DNA from: Aquatica leii
Taxonomy: Eukaryota > Arthropoda > Insecta > Coleoptera > Lampyridae
Assembly (NCBI GenBank): GCA_035610365.1
Contig: CM069432.1
Coordinates: 187,473,027 to 187,537,026, forward strand
Direction of reading: 5' to 3'
Length of the DNA stretch: 64,000 nucleotides
Shown here piece by piece: positions 45,701 to 57,808 of this stretch. The notes below the pieces were generated by a model, which searched no databases, was not told where the DNA came from, and saw only the letters and a list, made by a program, of their open reading frames with translations. Positions within the stretch are counted from its first letter, which is position 1; each line of letters begins with the position of its first letter. A program made the position numbers and the translations under genes.

Positions 45701-48700
45701 TCTATACTAAAAAAATTGTACATGTATTTCAAAATAAATACGTTTTAATAGCATTTGATAAAATTTAATAAATACTTATTAAAACGACAAAAAAAATCTT
45801 GAAAATCATGTAATTTTTTCTATTTCAAGTAGGCATAACCCTTTGAAACATTTGATGAAAAAATTGTTATTAAATATCAAGCGCTTTTATGCTAAACAAA
45901 TAAATTTACGTAAACAACTGGAATTTTTTATAGTTTGCCACAAGCAACAAGCGCTTATGCTATTACAATAATTTTACAACAAAACTACAAAACGTAGTTT
46001 TAATAATAAAATAACAAAACAAAACATTTAAAGAGACCATAGAAATAGTAGCTATTTTTTTCTTAACGTATAAAATAAGTAAACTAATGTGGGTTAGAGT
46101 ATGTTTATTGTACGTGTCTAGAGAAGAAATTTATTACGTGTTTTACATAATATACAGTAATTAGTTTCTAATAAATCAATAAATTTGTAGTAAATCAGCA
46201 AATCATTTATAAGACATGATTGTATTCAAAAATTAAAAAATACATATTACAGGCAAGCCAAGTAGGTACAACTTGCGATTTTAAGATTCATATTCATTTA
46301 GATACTACACTTTTCTTAAGTTCTAATATATAAAGATTATATTTTTAACTAAAATTTATGTGAAAATTCAAAAGTTAAGAACAAAATAAAAAATGTTTTT
46401 GTAAAAAAATAGTCAATTTGAAATAGTATACTAAAATATAAAAAATGGTATAATTACGTTAGAGCTAAAAAAAATTAAAGATTGCATAAAACGTTATTTA
46501 AAGTTAATAAAAAATTTTTTTAGTTAATAAATAAAGTATCGTTCCAAGTTATTAATTACGAATCGTCGGTATCTCATTAAAAGCTTCCTCTTTTCTAATT
46601 AAAAAAAAATCAACAATTTAAAAAATGATAACATTTTTGGGGATTACCCCAGCATCAAAAGTAAGTGTGGAAGGAGATTAAAGGAAAGGAATGGCGGGAG
46701 TGCAAAAGTATTCCGATATCACCTTATAGTAAGATTCAGTGTTCGATCAGTTATGCTCTGTGTTTTGTGCATGATTTATAATCTTTAAAATACAGTAAGT
46801 AACAATTATTTTTCTTAAAGCATATTTGAATAAATATTTCTTATGCTGAGCAAATAAAAGAACGCACCTTGATTTATTTTGTATTAATAAATTAAAGTTG
46901 ACGTTAATTACATTTATGGATAATGCGGCAACTTTCATTTTACTTTTACTTGCACGTGTGCTAATTTGCAAATTTAAGTACTAAGTGCATACGAATTTTG
47001 TGCTTCTCCAAAAAGTTACGATAATTGATTTATATGTAAACAGTGGTTTTTTAACACGTGGTACTAAAAGAAGGACAAGGCTGTTTAGTAGCCTAGGAAC
47101 TTTTTTTTAAAGTTTGAAGTCTATGTTATTGTAACTGTAATTATTAAAATATGCAAATCAAACTTTCTGTTTTTTTTTATATGTTTCAGTACATTCCTAA
47201 AACTTTATTTATTACGTTATTTAAATATTTAAAAGATATTTGTGTATCGATACCAATCACTTTCATTTTTCTGTCATAAAAAGAATAATTATACATTTCA
47301 TTATTGTTATAAATAGTGTTTTTTCACTAGTGTTAGTCAATATTTTATTTGATTAATGTATTTTTTGGTTAGAATACATCGAGGTTAACTTATTTGAAAA
47401 TATTCAAAACTGTTTTAAAACAGTGTACTACATCTATTTATTCCGGCAAAAGTAGATTACATTAATATAACACAATAATTTCTTATTTTTTTTGCTGATT
47501 AAAGAAAATCAAATTTTGTAAAGATAAGTAAGCGTAATTCATTTTATACATTTTAAAGTAACTACACTATTTCTATGTGCATTGTATATCAGTATTATGA
47601 ATCATCCTTTTGAATATTTTGAAATGTTAAAGTTACACTGCGAATCTTAATTCTAATTCGTCAATAATCAATTGAGTAATACGATTAATTAGAAATCAAC
47701 TGTTGAATATTTGTAAGGCTCATAGATAAACATACAGATGGCGCCAGTACTTTTTTTTAATTTAGAGAAACTCTAAACAAGAGAAAACGTTAAATGACAA
47801 TAAAGAGTAAAGATTAAGAAAGACAATTGTGTTGTTTGGAAAGTAGAATGGTGTTCAATGAACAGATATAGTTTTTTTGGATACGAAAACGAAAGTTGTT
47901 AATTTCTCAACTGCACATTTTATTATTATTAAATAAATTGGTTTATGTTTAGTCGATGCAGCTTTCCCCATTTTTGACTAAATTAGTCCTATAATTTAGT
48001 TTGTAGAATTTTATAACTATCTAACTTAGCAATTACAACAATAGTAAACTTTAAATTATTCAGCCGATTTTACTTGTGAGCGCACTAACGTACACTGTAA
48101 AAGTATAAATATATAAAGTAAATTAATTTCTTTTTTTAATAGTTAATTGTAACTAAAAATACTTTATTTCATATTATTGTTATTACATTTCTTACAAAAG
48201 TTTTAATAACACCTACGTTATTCATTATTAATTATCTTGTTTTAATCCAATATTGAATCACTATGTTAATCAACGTTGGTTAAAAACTATTAGTTTTTAA
48301 TTAAAATGTTAGTTGTCAACTAATTTTGAAATTGTTATTTTATTGGAGTTTTAAATTATGTCATACCGTTATGTAGGTGCACGTCCTTCTACACTATTTC
48401 AATTAACTTTTTAGGAAAGCCTACGCTGGTTGTTTTTAACCATAATCATAATGCCTGTCTTTAAAAACATATTAATTGCAATTTTTTGTTATTTGGTTTA
48501 AACATTAATCTATTTTCTTATTTACTATAACATACAGGTTAAACTGATTTCGTAACTACTAGAAAGTATTATCTTAGTAGTTACTACTACGAGTAAGTGT
48601 TTTATTACAGACCGGTGTTAGTAATTGTTGCACTTTAGATGTACGTATGTTTATGTAATAGCTGTAATAATTCAGTTATTTTTTAAAGTTACCGCTTTAA

Positions 48701-50279
48701 TCTTACTGAAAATAATTAATATCCAATCTTAAGCATTGCTAAGATTTTTATGAATAAAGCTATAACTAATTGAAAAAATGCATATATAAAAATATTATAT
48801 GAACGCAAAAGAAATACGTTTTTATTTTTTTTATAATTAAATACTAATCAAAACATGTTATAAAACCATCAAATACAAAACTCTAAAACGTAACATTTTT
48901 TTTTAAATTAGCAAAAATTCTTTACACATTAAATATTAAGACGTAAACTAAAATAATTAACAGAAAAATTATAAATTTTTAGCAAACAAAACAAAAAATT
49001 TAGATTTTACATAATTTTTAATCGTTATTAGGTTGAAAACATTAACTTAACATAAAAGCAAATGCATGTAATGCAAAGTCAAAATTACACATATAAATTC
49101 TAATTTTTTTATGTTCAGCATTCACTCATAATTACATTAAAAAAAGATAAATATATTTAAAAAACTCGAAGAGAAATAAATCTGTCTTGAAGTAAAAAAG
49201 TTAGTTTTATTATCAGAGTTGTAGAGAATTTTACGTTTGACACGATGGTATCTGGCGCTCAGTGAGCAGATAACAGAATTATTGATTATTGAACTCTTAG
49301 AAAGATTACGCCTTCTTTGAACTACGTAGTTTAAGCATTTTAAAAAACGTTTTTAGTTGGTGTGTTTGGGTTGTTGTATAAAATAATAGTTAACAAAGAT
49401 GATAAAAGCACATTACTTTTTTATTGACTTTATTATGATAGTTTCGTAAACTTTTTTAAATCCAACTTTACAAAAAGTTTAATCGTTTTAGTATGAGCAA
49501 ACAGTTCCAGTTTCTATACAAAATTTATTTTTATCACAGGTCAAACTAGAAAGGATTTTATTTAAATACACAAGCTAATCTGATAACATAGGTTCTCTTC
49601 TTAACAGCAATAGAGACAGCACGCTACCGACTTTCTTTATTTTAAAAGCTAATTTTTTAATTAATATTTCACAAGCTAACACTATACTGCAAATTAAAAA
49701 AAAATAGTATAAGTTGTTGCTCTAATTTAAAATTGTTCAGAAAACGTCTGTTTTTTTCGTTTATAAAGATTACTATAAAACTAATTCAGCAATACCTTTC
49801 AAAATTGATTCCTAATTCTATTAAATTGTATTGTAGATCTATAACAACTATAAATTTTAAAAACCAACATAATAAAAAAACTTATTTTCTGTATAACAGT
49901 TCAAAAAGTATCTAACTGCTATAATATTAAATTTAAAATAAAAATCTGCGTTTTTATGACATATCTACTTGAAAATTAAAAAAATAAATTATCTATTAGA
50001 TAAAAAAAATTATTAATTAACAAGAACTAACAGATACTTGGAAATTAAAATTAATCAAGATGTGTTATTTTTTGGTAGCTTTTAAATTTTTAATATTTAG
50101 TTGTTAAAATTATTTTAGAATACGTTTCTATTTTCTTTTTATTGAGGCAAATTGTTCAATACACTTGTTTCTAAAGCTCTACAAGTTCTTATAACAAACG
50201 CTTTAAATTTTATATTTATTAATTATTACACTGTAGTAATCGTTTTAATTAAAAAAATACAGATTTATTAATTAAAAAT
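45701..50279. other. long AT-rich stretch, no gene seen
   Basis: About 4.6 kb without a convincing exon, tRNA or transposon ORF. The ORFs at 46747-46971 minus and 49733-49915 plus have no motif. Could be intergenic or intronic. Confidence 0.45.
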
Positions 50280-50514
50280 TGTAGCACTTTATTCGTTGAA
50301 TTTAAATAATCGCGCCAATATAAGTTTAAACGTTTAATAGTTGTAATAAAAATAACAAACTTAATGTCTAAAAACAAAATACAACAAAATCCAAACACCT
50401 TCCTCAACCAACACAAAAACGGAGTTAACGGTTTATCTGCTTACAACTAACTTAACGCTATTCCCATCATTCTATTAGGCGGTAAATTTAAAATTTTAAT
50501 TTTGAGTTACTTCA
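50280..50514 (-). repeat. Gypsy-2 3' LTR
   Basis: A 235-bp LTR containing CAACCAACACAAAAACGGAG and GCGCCAATATAAG, matched at 54481-54717. The integrase frame ends just before it. Confidence 0.88.
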
Positions 50515-51262
50515 ACTCGGCCGATTCTGACAAACTGTCGTCCTCGATAGTACTGATCTCGTCGTCAGTACTCGTCCACATTTTGATATTTGGCGGACTA
50601 AAAACACCTTCAAAAGGAATTCGGCTGTGTTGGAATCCCTCTATATCAGTTATGACATATCTGTCATTCGGCAAAACTTTTTTAATTACATAAGGCCCTT
50701 TATATTTTGGCAACAATTTTTTGTTTATACCCGGAGCAATCGAGGTGTTTTTAATCATGACAAAATCTTCCTTATAAACTAACGGCATTTTATGTCTTTT
50801 GTTATACATAAGTTCATTATATTTTTGAACTTTTACATTTTGTTCCTTAGCTCTATCCCTTAATTCTTCTAAACTAAGTTTATTATTTACAACAGAATTT
50901 TCCTCTAAAAATATCTTAACATTATCATTAATTATACCTCTTTGATTGATTCCAAAAAGTAACTGTGAAGGGGATGCATTTACTGAACGATTTTTTGTAC
51001 CGTTAATCGCATATTCCGCATCGGTTAAAACATTATCCCATTCCCGATTTTCACTAGGATTGGTTAATTTAGATAACATTGGAGTTAATAATCTATTGAC
51101 CCGTTCAACCTGAGCATTTGATTGCGGCGAAGCAGTGGCAATTAAAGTATGGTAAATTTCATGCAACTCCAAGTAAACTTTAAAATCTTTCGACGTAAAA
51201 CAACTTCCACGATCTGAAATTAACTTTTTCGGAACACTGTAATTTACAAAATAACTTTTCAA
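50507..51262 (-). CDS. Gypsy-2 integrase core and C-terminal region
   Basis: A 251-codon frame with KKLISDRGSCFTSKDF (second catalytic Asp), SPQSNAQVERVNRLL (Glu), and the C-terminal module KLLPKYKGPYVIKKVLPNDR (GPY/F type), ending with an acidic tail that reads a few bases into the LTR. The core's first Asp lies in the preceding broken frame. Intact across most of the domain. It acts with the LTR ends in integration (family knowledge). Confidence 0.85.
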   Translation of the reverse strand: MKSYFVNYSVPKKLISDRGSCFTSKDFKVYLELHEIYHTLIATASPQSNAQVERVNRLLTPMLSKLTNPSENREWDNVLTDAEYAINGTKNRSVNASPSQLLFGINQRGIINDNVKIFLEENSVVNNKLSLEELRDRAKEQNVKVQKYNELMYNKRHKMPLVYKEDFVMIKNTSIAPGINKKLLPKYKGPYVIKKVLPNDRYVITDIEGFQHSRIPFEGVFSPPNIKMWTSTDDEISTIEDDSLSESAELK

Positions 51263-51370
51263 GTGTGAAATGATTTCTTTAGAATTTGTTGTCTTACAAG
51301 AATATAATCTGACAAACTTTGAAAACGCATCTATTACTACAAAAATAAATTTATTACGCTTTTTGGTAAT

Positions 51371-52150
51371 TTACAATGGTCCATAATGATCCACGTGAAT
51401 TACTTCAAATGGTACTGATCCTTTATCAATACTATGTAAATTGCCTACAACTTTACCACAAGGTGGAGAAAATGTGATACACTTTAGACAATTGAAAATA
51501 TAATCCTTAACAATATCTTTCATTTTAGGAAACCAATAAACCCGCTTAATTAAATCCGTAGTTTTATCAATACCTAAATGTCCTACGTCGTCGTGACACG
51601 TGCGTATAACATTAGTTTGCATATCTTTCGGAACATAAAAAAGTAAACCATTAGGCACTTTTCTATAAACTTTTTATCCTGAATTTGTCGTAATGATAAG
51701 ACCTGTTCAAAGCTATTTTCGGTTAAAACAAATATATTTTGGCATCTACTTAGAGCATCAACATGTTGCATTCCTTTATTTGGTCGATGCACAATTGAAT
51801 AATCATAATTTTCAATATATAAAGTCCATCTGGCAATTCTGGGAATAATATCCTTTTTACTTAATGTGAGTTTGAAAGAATTACAATCAGTTACTATTGT
51901 AAAGTTTCTAATTCATAACTACTGTATTTTGATTCAGTCTCTGTGGTTCTTCGACTATAATACATGATAGGATGAAATCTTTTATCATCTTGTCTTTGTA
52001 ACAATATACTACCAAATCCTAAACTACTAGCGTCACAGTGTAACTGTGTTTCTGCTAAAGGCGAGTAGATAGCTAATAATGGAGATTGTGCCAATACATG
52101 CTTTAGTTTTTCAAATGATTCTAATTTGGATACTTTAAAGCAAAATGTTT
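51371..52150 (-). pseudogene. Gypsy-2 RNase H and integrase N-terminal part (frameshifted)
   Basis: Three frames. 51894-52094 holds RNase H with ETQLHCDASSLGFGSILLQ and ESKYSSYELETL. 51583-51792 holds the QHVDALSRCQNI end of RNase H and the tether. 51371-51658 holds the zinc-binding part (HDDVGHLGIDKTTDLI, CLKC) and VIHVDHYGPL (first catalytic Asp). At least three breaks. Confidence 0.82.
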
Positions 52151-52231
52151 TATTTTTCCGTAAAAGATCATATAACGGTTTCGCTATTATCGAGAAATTT
52201 TGAATAAATCTTCTAAAATAAGATGTGAGAT

Positions 52232-53734
52232 CTAGAAACCTTTGTACTGTTTGGCATTTGTTGGTGTCGGATAATTATGAATTGCAGCAAGATGTAAAGA
52301 ATTTAATGTGATACCAAACTGACTTACTGTATATCCTAAATAATCAATTTTGCATTTCAAAAATTTGCACTTGTCTAATCGTAATTCCAATAAATTTTTA
52401 ACTAATAAATCGAAAACATGTGTAAGAATGGTTAAATTTTCTTCAACTGTTTCTGTCGCAATCAAAATATCATCTAAATAGACTAAAATTGTGTTATCGC
52501 GAATTAAATTATCAAATATGCTATTAGTGAATCGCTGAAATACTGCTGGAGCATTACAAAGCCCAAATGGCATTTTAACATATTCAAATTGGCCCATCGG
52601 GGTTACAAATGAAGTATACTTAATTGAATTTACAGCCATCTTAACATGGTGAAAACCATTTTTCAAATCTAAAGTAGTGAAGTAACGTTTTCCTCTTAAT
52701 TGATCTAAATGATCATCTATTAAAGGTAATAGGAATCTATCTCTAACGGTAATCTTATTTAACTCCCTATAATCGCAGCACATTCTTAAAACTTTTGAAT
52801 TCTTTTTAGACACTAACACTATTGTTCTACTATAAGGAGAACTACTTGGCCTAATTATATTTTTTTCTAACAAACTATCTATAATTTCAGTAACTTTTTG
52901 TTTTTCATAATAAGACAATCTACGTGGTGTGAAATAAAATGGTTGTTCGTGTTTTAGAACGATTTGCATCTCATACACAGTATCTGGTTCTGTTGGCTTA
53001 TTAGCATTCAAATAATGCGTACAAAATAAATCCTTAACCTTATCTCTAATTAAAAAGTCTACATTTTCTGCGACATCTAAATTAATGTCGTTACTAGAAT
53101 CTACAGTAATGTTTAAAATTTCCTGATCAAAACTATCTATACCTACATCACTAAACGAGTTCACAACTTTTTTAACTTGAATAGTAGCACCAAAAGTAAT
53201 TTCTAACTCAGATGAACAAACCAAATCCCTACCTAAAATAGCGCTATACTTCATCGTGTTATCAGGTACAACATAAAAAAGAATTTCAATATCTATATCA
53301 TGTATCCTAACATTTTTCTTAAATAAACCTAAAATGCTTAGTTTCGAACCGTTAATACCTGTATATTCATTCGTACCATTATAGTCATCCATTAATTCTT
53401 TCGGCACATGCTTACATTTTATTAAATTAATTGGACTGCCTGTGTCGATAAGACTTACAATATTAAATTCTATTTCACTTAAATCTAAAGGGTCTACTAA
53501 AGCAAACCTGACAGGTACTGTAAAAACTGAGGTATTGGTATCGGCTTGCACCATATTTGTGGAACTGTCTGCTGGCCTCGTTTCTCTTAGCGGTGTACGA
53601 CTTGGTGGATGGTTAACTACTCTCCTTTCAGGGCAGGAATCAAATTTATGTGCAGTACTGCCACACCTAAAACAAGAACCGTTTTGCATCTTTGTTGTGG
53701 ACAATTGTTTGCTAAACGTCCTTCTCGATAACAA
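52232..53734 (-). CDS. Gypsy-2 zinc knuckle, protease and reverse transcriptase
   Basis: A 500-codon frame. Near its start is a zinc knuckle CFRCGSTAHKFDSC. The aspartic protease follows with VSLIDTGSPINLIKC (DTGS) and YSAILGRDLVCSS, then RT with MCCDYRELNKITVRD, RYFTTLDLKNGFHHV, KMPFGLCNAPAVFQRF and the catalytic LVYLDDILIA. It overlaps the gag frame by about 118 bases, which may mark a frameshift site or a mutation. It ends early at a break in the RT thumb. Confidence 0.88.
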   Translation of the reverse strand: MLSRRTFSKQLSTTKMQNGSCFRCGSTAHKFDSCPERRVVNHPPSRTPLRETRPADSSTNMVQADTNTSVFTVPVRFALVDPLDLSEIEFNIVSLIDTGSPINLIKCKHVPKELMDDYNGTNEYTGINGSKLSILGLFKKNVRIHDIDIEILFYVVPDNTMKYSAILGRDLVCSSELEITFGATIQVKKVVNSFSDVGIDSFDQEILNITVDSSNDINLDVAENVDFLIRDKVKDLFCTHYLNANKPTEPDTVYEMQIVLKHEQPFYFTPRRLSYYEKQKVTEIIDSLLEKNIIRPSSSPYSRTIVLVSKKNSKVLRMCCDYRELNKITVRDRFLLPLIDDHLDQLRGKRYFTTLDLKNGFHHVKMAVNSIKYTSFVTPMGQFEYVKMPFGLCNAPAVFQRFTNSIFDNLIRDNTILVYLDDILIATETVEENLTILTHVFDLLVKNLLELRLDKCKFLKCKIDYLGYTVSQFGITLNSLHLAAIHNYPTPTNAKQYKGF

Positions 53735-54447
53735 TTAAAACATCGATCCAATCTTCTTTGTGGAACTGCTGATCTAACAGGTAAAGCAGAACTTGCACTA
53801 CTTCTATCGCTCGAGGTAATATTGTTCATTACTTGCAACATTTCATGTAAGCTATTAAATCCTTTCATTCGAGCTTGACTTTGTAAAATACTGTTATCGA
53901 ACCCATCAATTCTGTATTCGATAATGTCCGAATCACTTAAGTCCAACCGATTAGCTAACACAACTTTGTCATTAAAATACGTGTTAAAATTTTCATTTTT
54001 TTTCCATCTTCGACTTTCCATTTTTTTAAATAACGAAATTTTATTTGGTCTGCTATTAAAAACTTGCAAAATTTCGTGTTTTAAATTGTTCCAATTCATA
54101 GAAATGTATTCACTTTTAGAAGGAAACCAATTAATAGCAGCACCTTGTAATTTGCCAATAGCTATTAGTTTAATAACATCATCAGCAATTCTATAAGTGC
54201 GCTGAACAGCATCAACCCTAGCAACCCACGCTTCCACATCTTCTTCATGGATAGCTCCAAAATTTGGTAATAAAGCAGCAACTTCGCTATTTTTAAAAAC
54301 TAAATTATCTTGCCTGGTTATCGAAGCTTGTTGAACAGCGGCAACGGTAGCCGCAATAAGATCGTGCATTGCAAATGTTGCACTTCCTCTAACTTGAGCT
54401 TGCGGTTCCATATCTTCAACCAGCGTGCTATTTTCAAATTCTGCCAT
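53617..54447 (-). CDS. Gypsy-2 gag
   Basis: Start taken at the ATG at 54445-54447 (MAEFENSTLVEDMEP). The capsid-like part has FGAIHEEDVEAWVARVD, IGKLQGAAINWF and FNSRPNKISLFKKMESRRW. A first zinc knuckle CFNCYREGRLANNC has Arg in the place of the usual His. A second knuckle lies in the overlapping pol frame. Intact otherwise. Confidence 0.85.
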   Translation of the reverse strand: MAEFENSTLVEDMEPQAQVRGSATFAMHDLIAATVAAVQQASITRQDNLVFKNSEVAALLPNFGAIHEEDVEAWVARVDAVQRTYRIADDVIKLIAIGKLQGAAINWFPSKSEYISMNWNNLKHEILQVFNSRPNKISLFKKMESRRWKKNENFNTYFNDKVVLANRLDLSDSDIIEYRIDGFDNSILQSQARMKGFNSLHEMLQVMNNITSSDRSSASSALPVRSAVPQRRLDRCFNCYREGRLANNCPQQRCKTVLVLGVAVLHINLIPALKGE

Positions 54448-54480
54448 TATTATTTCCTCAATCCCACTTCTGATAATATT

Positions 54481-54717
54481 TGTAGCAACTTTATTCGTTG
54501 AATTTAGATAATCGCGCCAATATAAGTTGAAACGTTTAATAATTGTAATAAAAATAACAAACTTAATGTCTAAAAACAAAATACAACAAAATCCAAACAC
54601 CTTCGTCAACCAACACAAAAACGGAATTAACGGTTTATATTCTTACAACTAACTTAACGCTATTCCCCGCCATTCTATTAAGCGGTAAATTTAAATATTA
54701 AATTTTCAGTTACTACA
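54481..54717 (-). repeat. Gypsy-2 5' LTR
   Basis: A 237-bp LTR, partner of 50280-50514. Next to it on the element strand lies TATTATCAGAAGTGGGAT, where the primer site is expected. The TCAG and GTGGG parts match Gypsy-1's site, but its first bases are altered. Confidence 0.88.
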
Positions 54718-56457
54718 ATATGATTTTTATGATATAGAAATATTTAATAAAAATATTTTGGTATAAAATTACAAAAAATACTTATATATTTTGTATATAA
54801 TATTTTAATTCAATGAATACAGACAAAGGTACTTTTAAGATATGCTAAGAAAAAAGATTGGTAGTCTTATTGCCATTAAGTGTACCTACAATAAATTTAT
54901 TAGCAAACGTTATTTGTACGAAAGCAACATTTATACATAATTACTTGGTTGCATGTTTTGGTTTTTTATAGTCATGTAATCATGTTATAGTTTTACATTA
55001 TTTAAAGTTTTTGAGTGTGTGTCTCTCTATAGTTTAATTTCAAGAATAAAGTACAAACGTGCTTTTATTTTGCAATTTGCAAATTACTACGTTATTTTTA
55101 CTTAGACTGAAACCGGAAACAAAATTTGTTGAAGTTAGGTTTGTTGAACCGGACCGAAACCGTTACTTGTTTTTCGTTTTGTTGGTTTATTTTGATTTTC
55201 GGTTTAATTTTCTTAAGTTGTAAACATAATTAAAAGTAACACAGAAGAGCAATAACTATGTAATGTTGAAATAGTAAATACTTTAATAATTTCTTTGCGC
55301 TGAGAAAAATAGTTGTCAGGTTAAAACTTACTTACTCTGCAATACTAATTTGCTTTTATCACATTTTTTTGTGATTAGTTATAAAGCCAATTCTAAAACA
55401 TTGAACAATTGAAAATTTTGTGAAATAAATAATATAAAAACCGATTTAGTTTTGGTAAATTTGCTTTTAAACGCACTTTATAACTAAAAGAAAATCAGAA
55501 AAGAAAAGTAATTAGCGCACAAAATTTTCTAGTATAAAAGTTAAGTATAAGGTGGTATAAGTCATTGATAAGCCTTTCTCGTAAAATAAAAATCAATAAA
55601 TAAAATATTTTTTAAAATATTTCTTAAACATTAATTGCAAACCGCCACTGAAAATTACTTTGTTGTATTTCATAACCACAAATTACATTTTGGTAAATTA
55701 GGTGAATATGAATATAAAGAAATAAGCACAATCAATTTACGTTTTAAAATAAGGATCTTACAGCATTTACTGCATAGTTTAAAGTCAATTTCAATTTATT
55801 TATTTAGTCAGAATCAACCTAAAACTTTAATTGTGAATATCTTAAAAATCGGCTACTTTAGACCAAATCTTTAATAAAAAAATTTCATACAACGTCACAA
55901 TGACACTATTCTTTTACTTTGTAGTCGTTTAAAAGAAACAACAAATTGACCTTCTAAACAAATAAATTTTGAGTTTACAGTATAATATGATAAGTTTGTA
56001 GAACACGTTTACATAATTGTCTATAATGTACTTATAATTTATTGTTTAGTAAGAAGTGACCATTACTTCTGTTGAGTTGTATAAATAAGTTTCAAAATAT
56101 TTAATTGAATAGTTAAATTACTGATAACAAAAAATACCAAAAAAAAATATGAGGGCGTGTACTAGTGTACACACGTAAGAAGTGAAACTTCTTTATGGCC
56201 TTATTTTTCGCAAAATGATCTACATGCAACTTTTCAGAAATTGGTTAAATAAAGTTAAATAAATTTTAAACAAAAGGATTTTTATTATCATAAACATGAA
56301 TACAAATTTTTGTAAATCAATTAACTAATTTTTGTAGATTCAATTTCATATTTCAGTTACCATAAGCCATTAATTACAAAACAACAATTGATCGTATCTT
56401 ATAGCAACGTTTTGATCGTGTACCTTATAACCATCCGTTTTGTAACCTATAGTATGT
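54718..56457. other. stretch without a recognised gene
   Basis: AT-rich. A patch near 55110-55200 has repeated ACCGGACCGAAACCG-type motifs. At 56177-56200 lies GAAGTGAAACTTCTTTAT, whose inverted copy is at about 56668-56685, on the other side of the tRNA gene. Confidence 0.4.
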
Positions 56458-56477
56458 GCCTCCGTGGCGCAATCGAC

Positions 56478-56514
<37 letters not shown>

Positions 56515-56531
56515 GAGCCCACCCGCGGGCG
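56458..56531 (+). tRNA. tRNA-Asn (GTT)
   Basis: A 74-base cloverleaf. The anticodon arm is TTCGG CTGTTAA CCGAA with anticodon GTT, and the T arm is GGTGG TTCGAGC CCACC. The B box is GGTTCGAGCCC. The acceptor stem GCCTCCG/CGCGGGC has a C-C mismatch at pair 5-68. The D loop has CGAC where the usual sequence has TGGT, so G19 is lost. These changes suggest a variant or a decaying gene copy. No intron. Confidence 0.85.
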
Positions 56532-56534
56532 AAC

Positions 56535-56539
56535 TTTTT
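56535..56539 (+). terminator. RNA polymerase III terminator of the tRNA
   Basis: A run of five T three bases after the discriminator end of the tRNA, as expected for pol III termination. Confidence 0.75.
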
Positions 56540-56949
56540 ATTTATTTTACTACCTTTGAACACCTTGTACAATTTGTATTTATTTAAAAATATTTTAGAA
56601 TTTTATAAAAAAAAAGATGGCGCGTAACGAAAAAAATGTGACGGTAAATTTTTTTCCAACGCCGATAAAGAAGTTTCACTTCAAAAACAAGAACTGGACC
56701 TGAACCGTTATAGAAACATTTAGTTAAACCAGAACGATACCGCAACGATTATTACGTTTCTGTCCAGGTACCATTATTAATATTATAAATGTTAGAGTAG
56801 AATTAATTGAGACACACAGCTACGCGAGAAATGTGACGACAGAATGTATAAAACAACTTGTTGCCAAAAATTAAAAAATTGTTATTTGTATCACTAGTCC
56901 AAAAGTGCGAGTATGAACATATTTGTTGGGCGAAGTGAAACCGGGTATA

Positions 56950-57808
56950 TACTATTATTACAATTTAATTTATATAAAAATAAAACTATTGTTGTTTTTT
57001 GCGATTGTAAGATATAAGCAAATTTACTGTATTTGTTTAAAAAAGAAATTATAGTGTTATTCTAAATAATAACACAGATAATAGTGTATGTTAATAAATC
57101 TGACAGATTACGTTAAATTAATTAATGATTATTAGTGCCAACTTCTAGTTATAAAATTCTACTACACTTTACCGGCTTAGGCAAGAAAAGTACAATTTGC
57201 GACCGATTATTATGCTTGCAAAATACATCAAAACGGACGGAAGCACAAATTTGTATTACTAGTCCAAAAAGTGCTATTTTGCGAGTATGAGCATATTTGT
57301 TGACCGAGGTGAAGCCGATGCCTACAAAAAGCAAATACTCGCAAAATACATTTAGGATGTGTGATACACAAAATTTTTTGTGCTGAATTTTATAGTATTA
57401 ATTTATTAGAAATTTTAATAAAATCTAATAACACATGTTGATAAAACTGAAACCTGTAATGACGAACTCAATTGTTTTTTCAATTAACTTGACAATTACA
57501 TATTATTATTACAATTTAACTTATATGAAAGTAAAACTATTGTTGTTTTTAGCAATTGTAAGATATAAGCGAATTTGTTATATTTGTTTAAACAAATTTT
57601 GTTAGTGTTATTGTAAACATTAACACAGATAATGGTGTATCTTAATAAATCTGACAAATTGACAGATGACGTTTAATGAATTAGTTATTATTAGTACCAA
57701 GTTCTAGTTATAAAATTTTACTACATTTTACCAGCCTAGGCCGGTATAGTAAAATTTCCGACCGATTATGATTCCTGTAAAATACATCAAAACGGACGGA
57801 AGCATAAA
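56950..57808. repeat. direct repeat of about 300 bp, two copies
   Basis: 56950-57250 and 57502-57808 are direct copies, sharing ACTATTGTTGTTTTT, AGATATAAGC, AACACAGATAAT and CAAAACGGACGGAAGCA. Between them a hairpin at 57276-57347 pairs ATTTTGCGAGTAT with ATACTCGCAAAAT around a CpG-containing loop (GACCGAGGTGAAGCCGATGCC). No coding potential; class unknown. Confidence 0.6.

Larger units (their letters stand above)
50280..54717 (-). mobile_element. Gypsy-2: 4.4-kb Ty3/Gypsy LTR retrotransposon, older
   Basis: LTRs at 50280-50514 and 54481-54717 (about 236 bp), starting TGTAGCA and ending in CA, differ at roughly 14 sites and two indels by my count, so they are much older than Gypsy-1. The flanks AAAT and ATAT agree at three of four bases, a decayed target duplication or different ends. 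On the minus strand it codes gag, protease-RT, RNase H and integrase, with breaks. There is no envelope-like ORF and no macro domain. Confidence 0.9.

Noticed and set aside
45511..45768. Plus-strand ORF of 85 codons
   Set aside because: Antisense to the N-terminal region of the Penelope-like copy 2.
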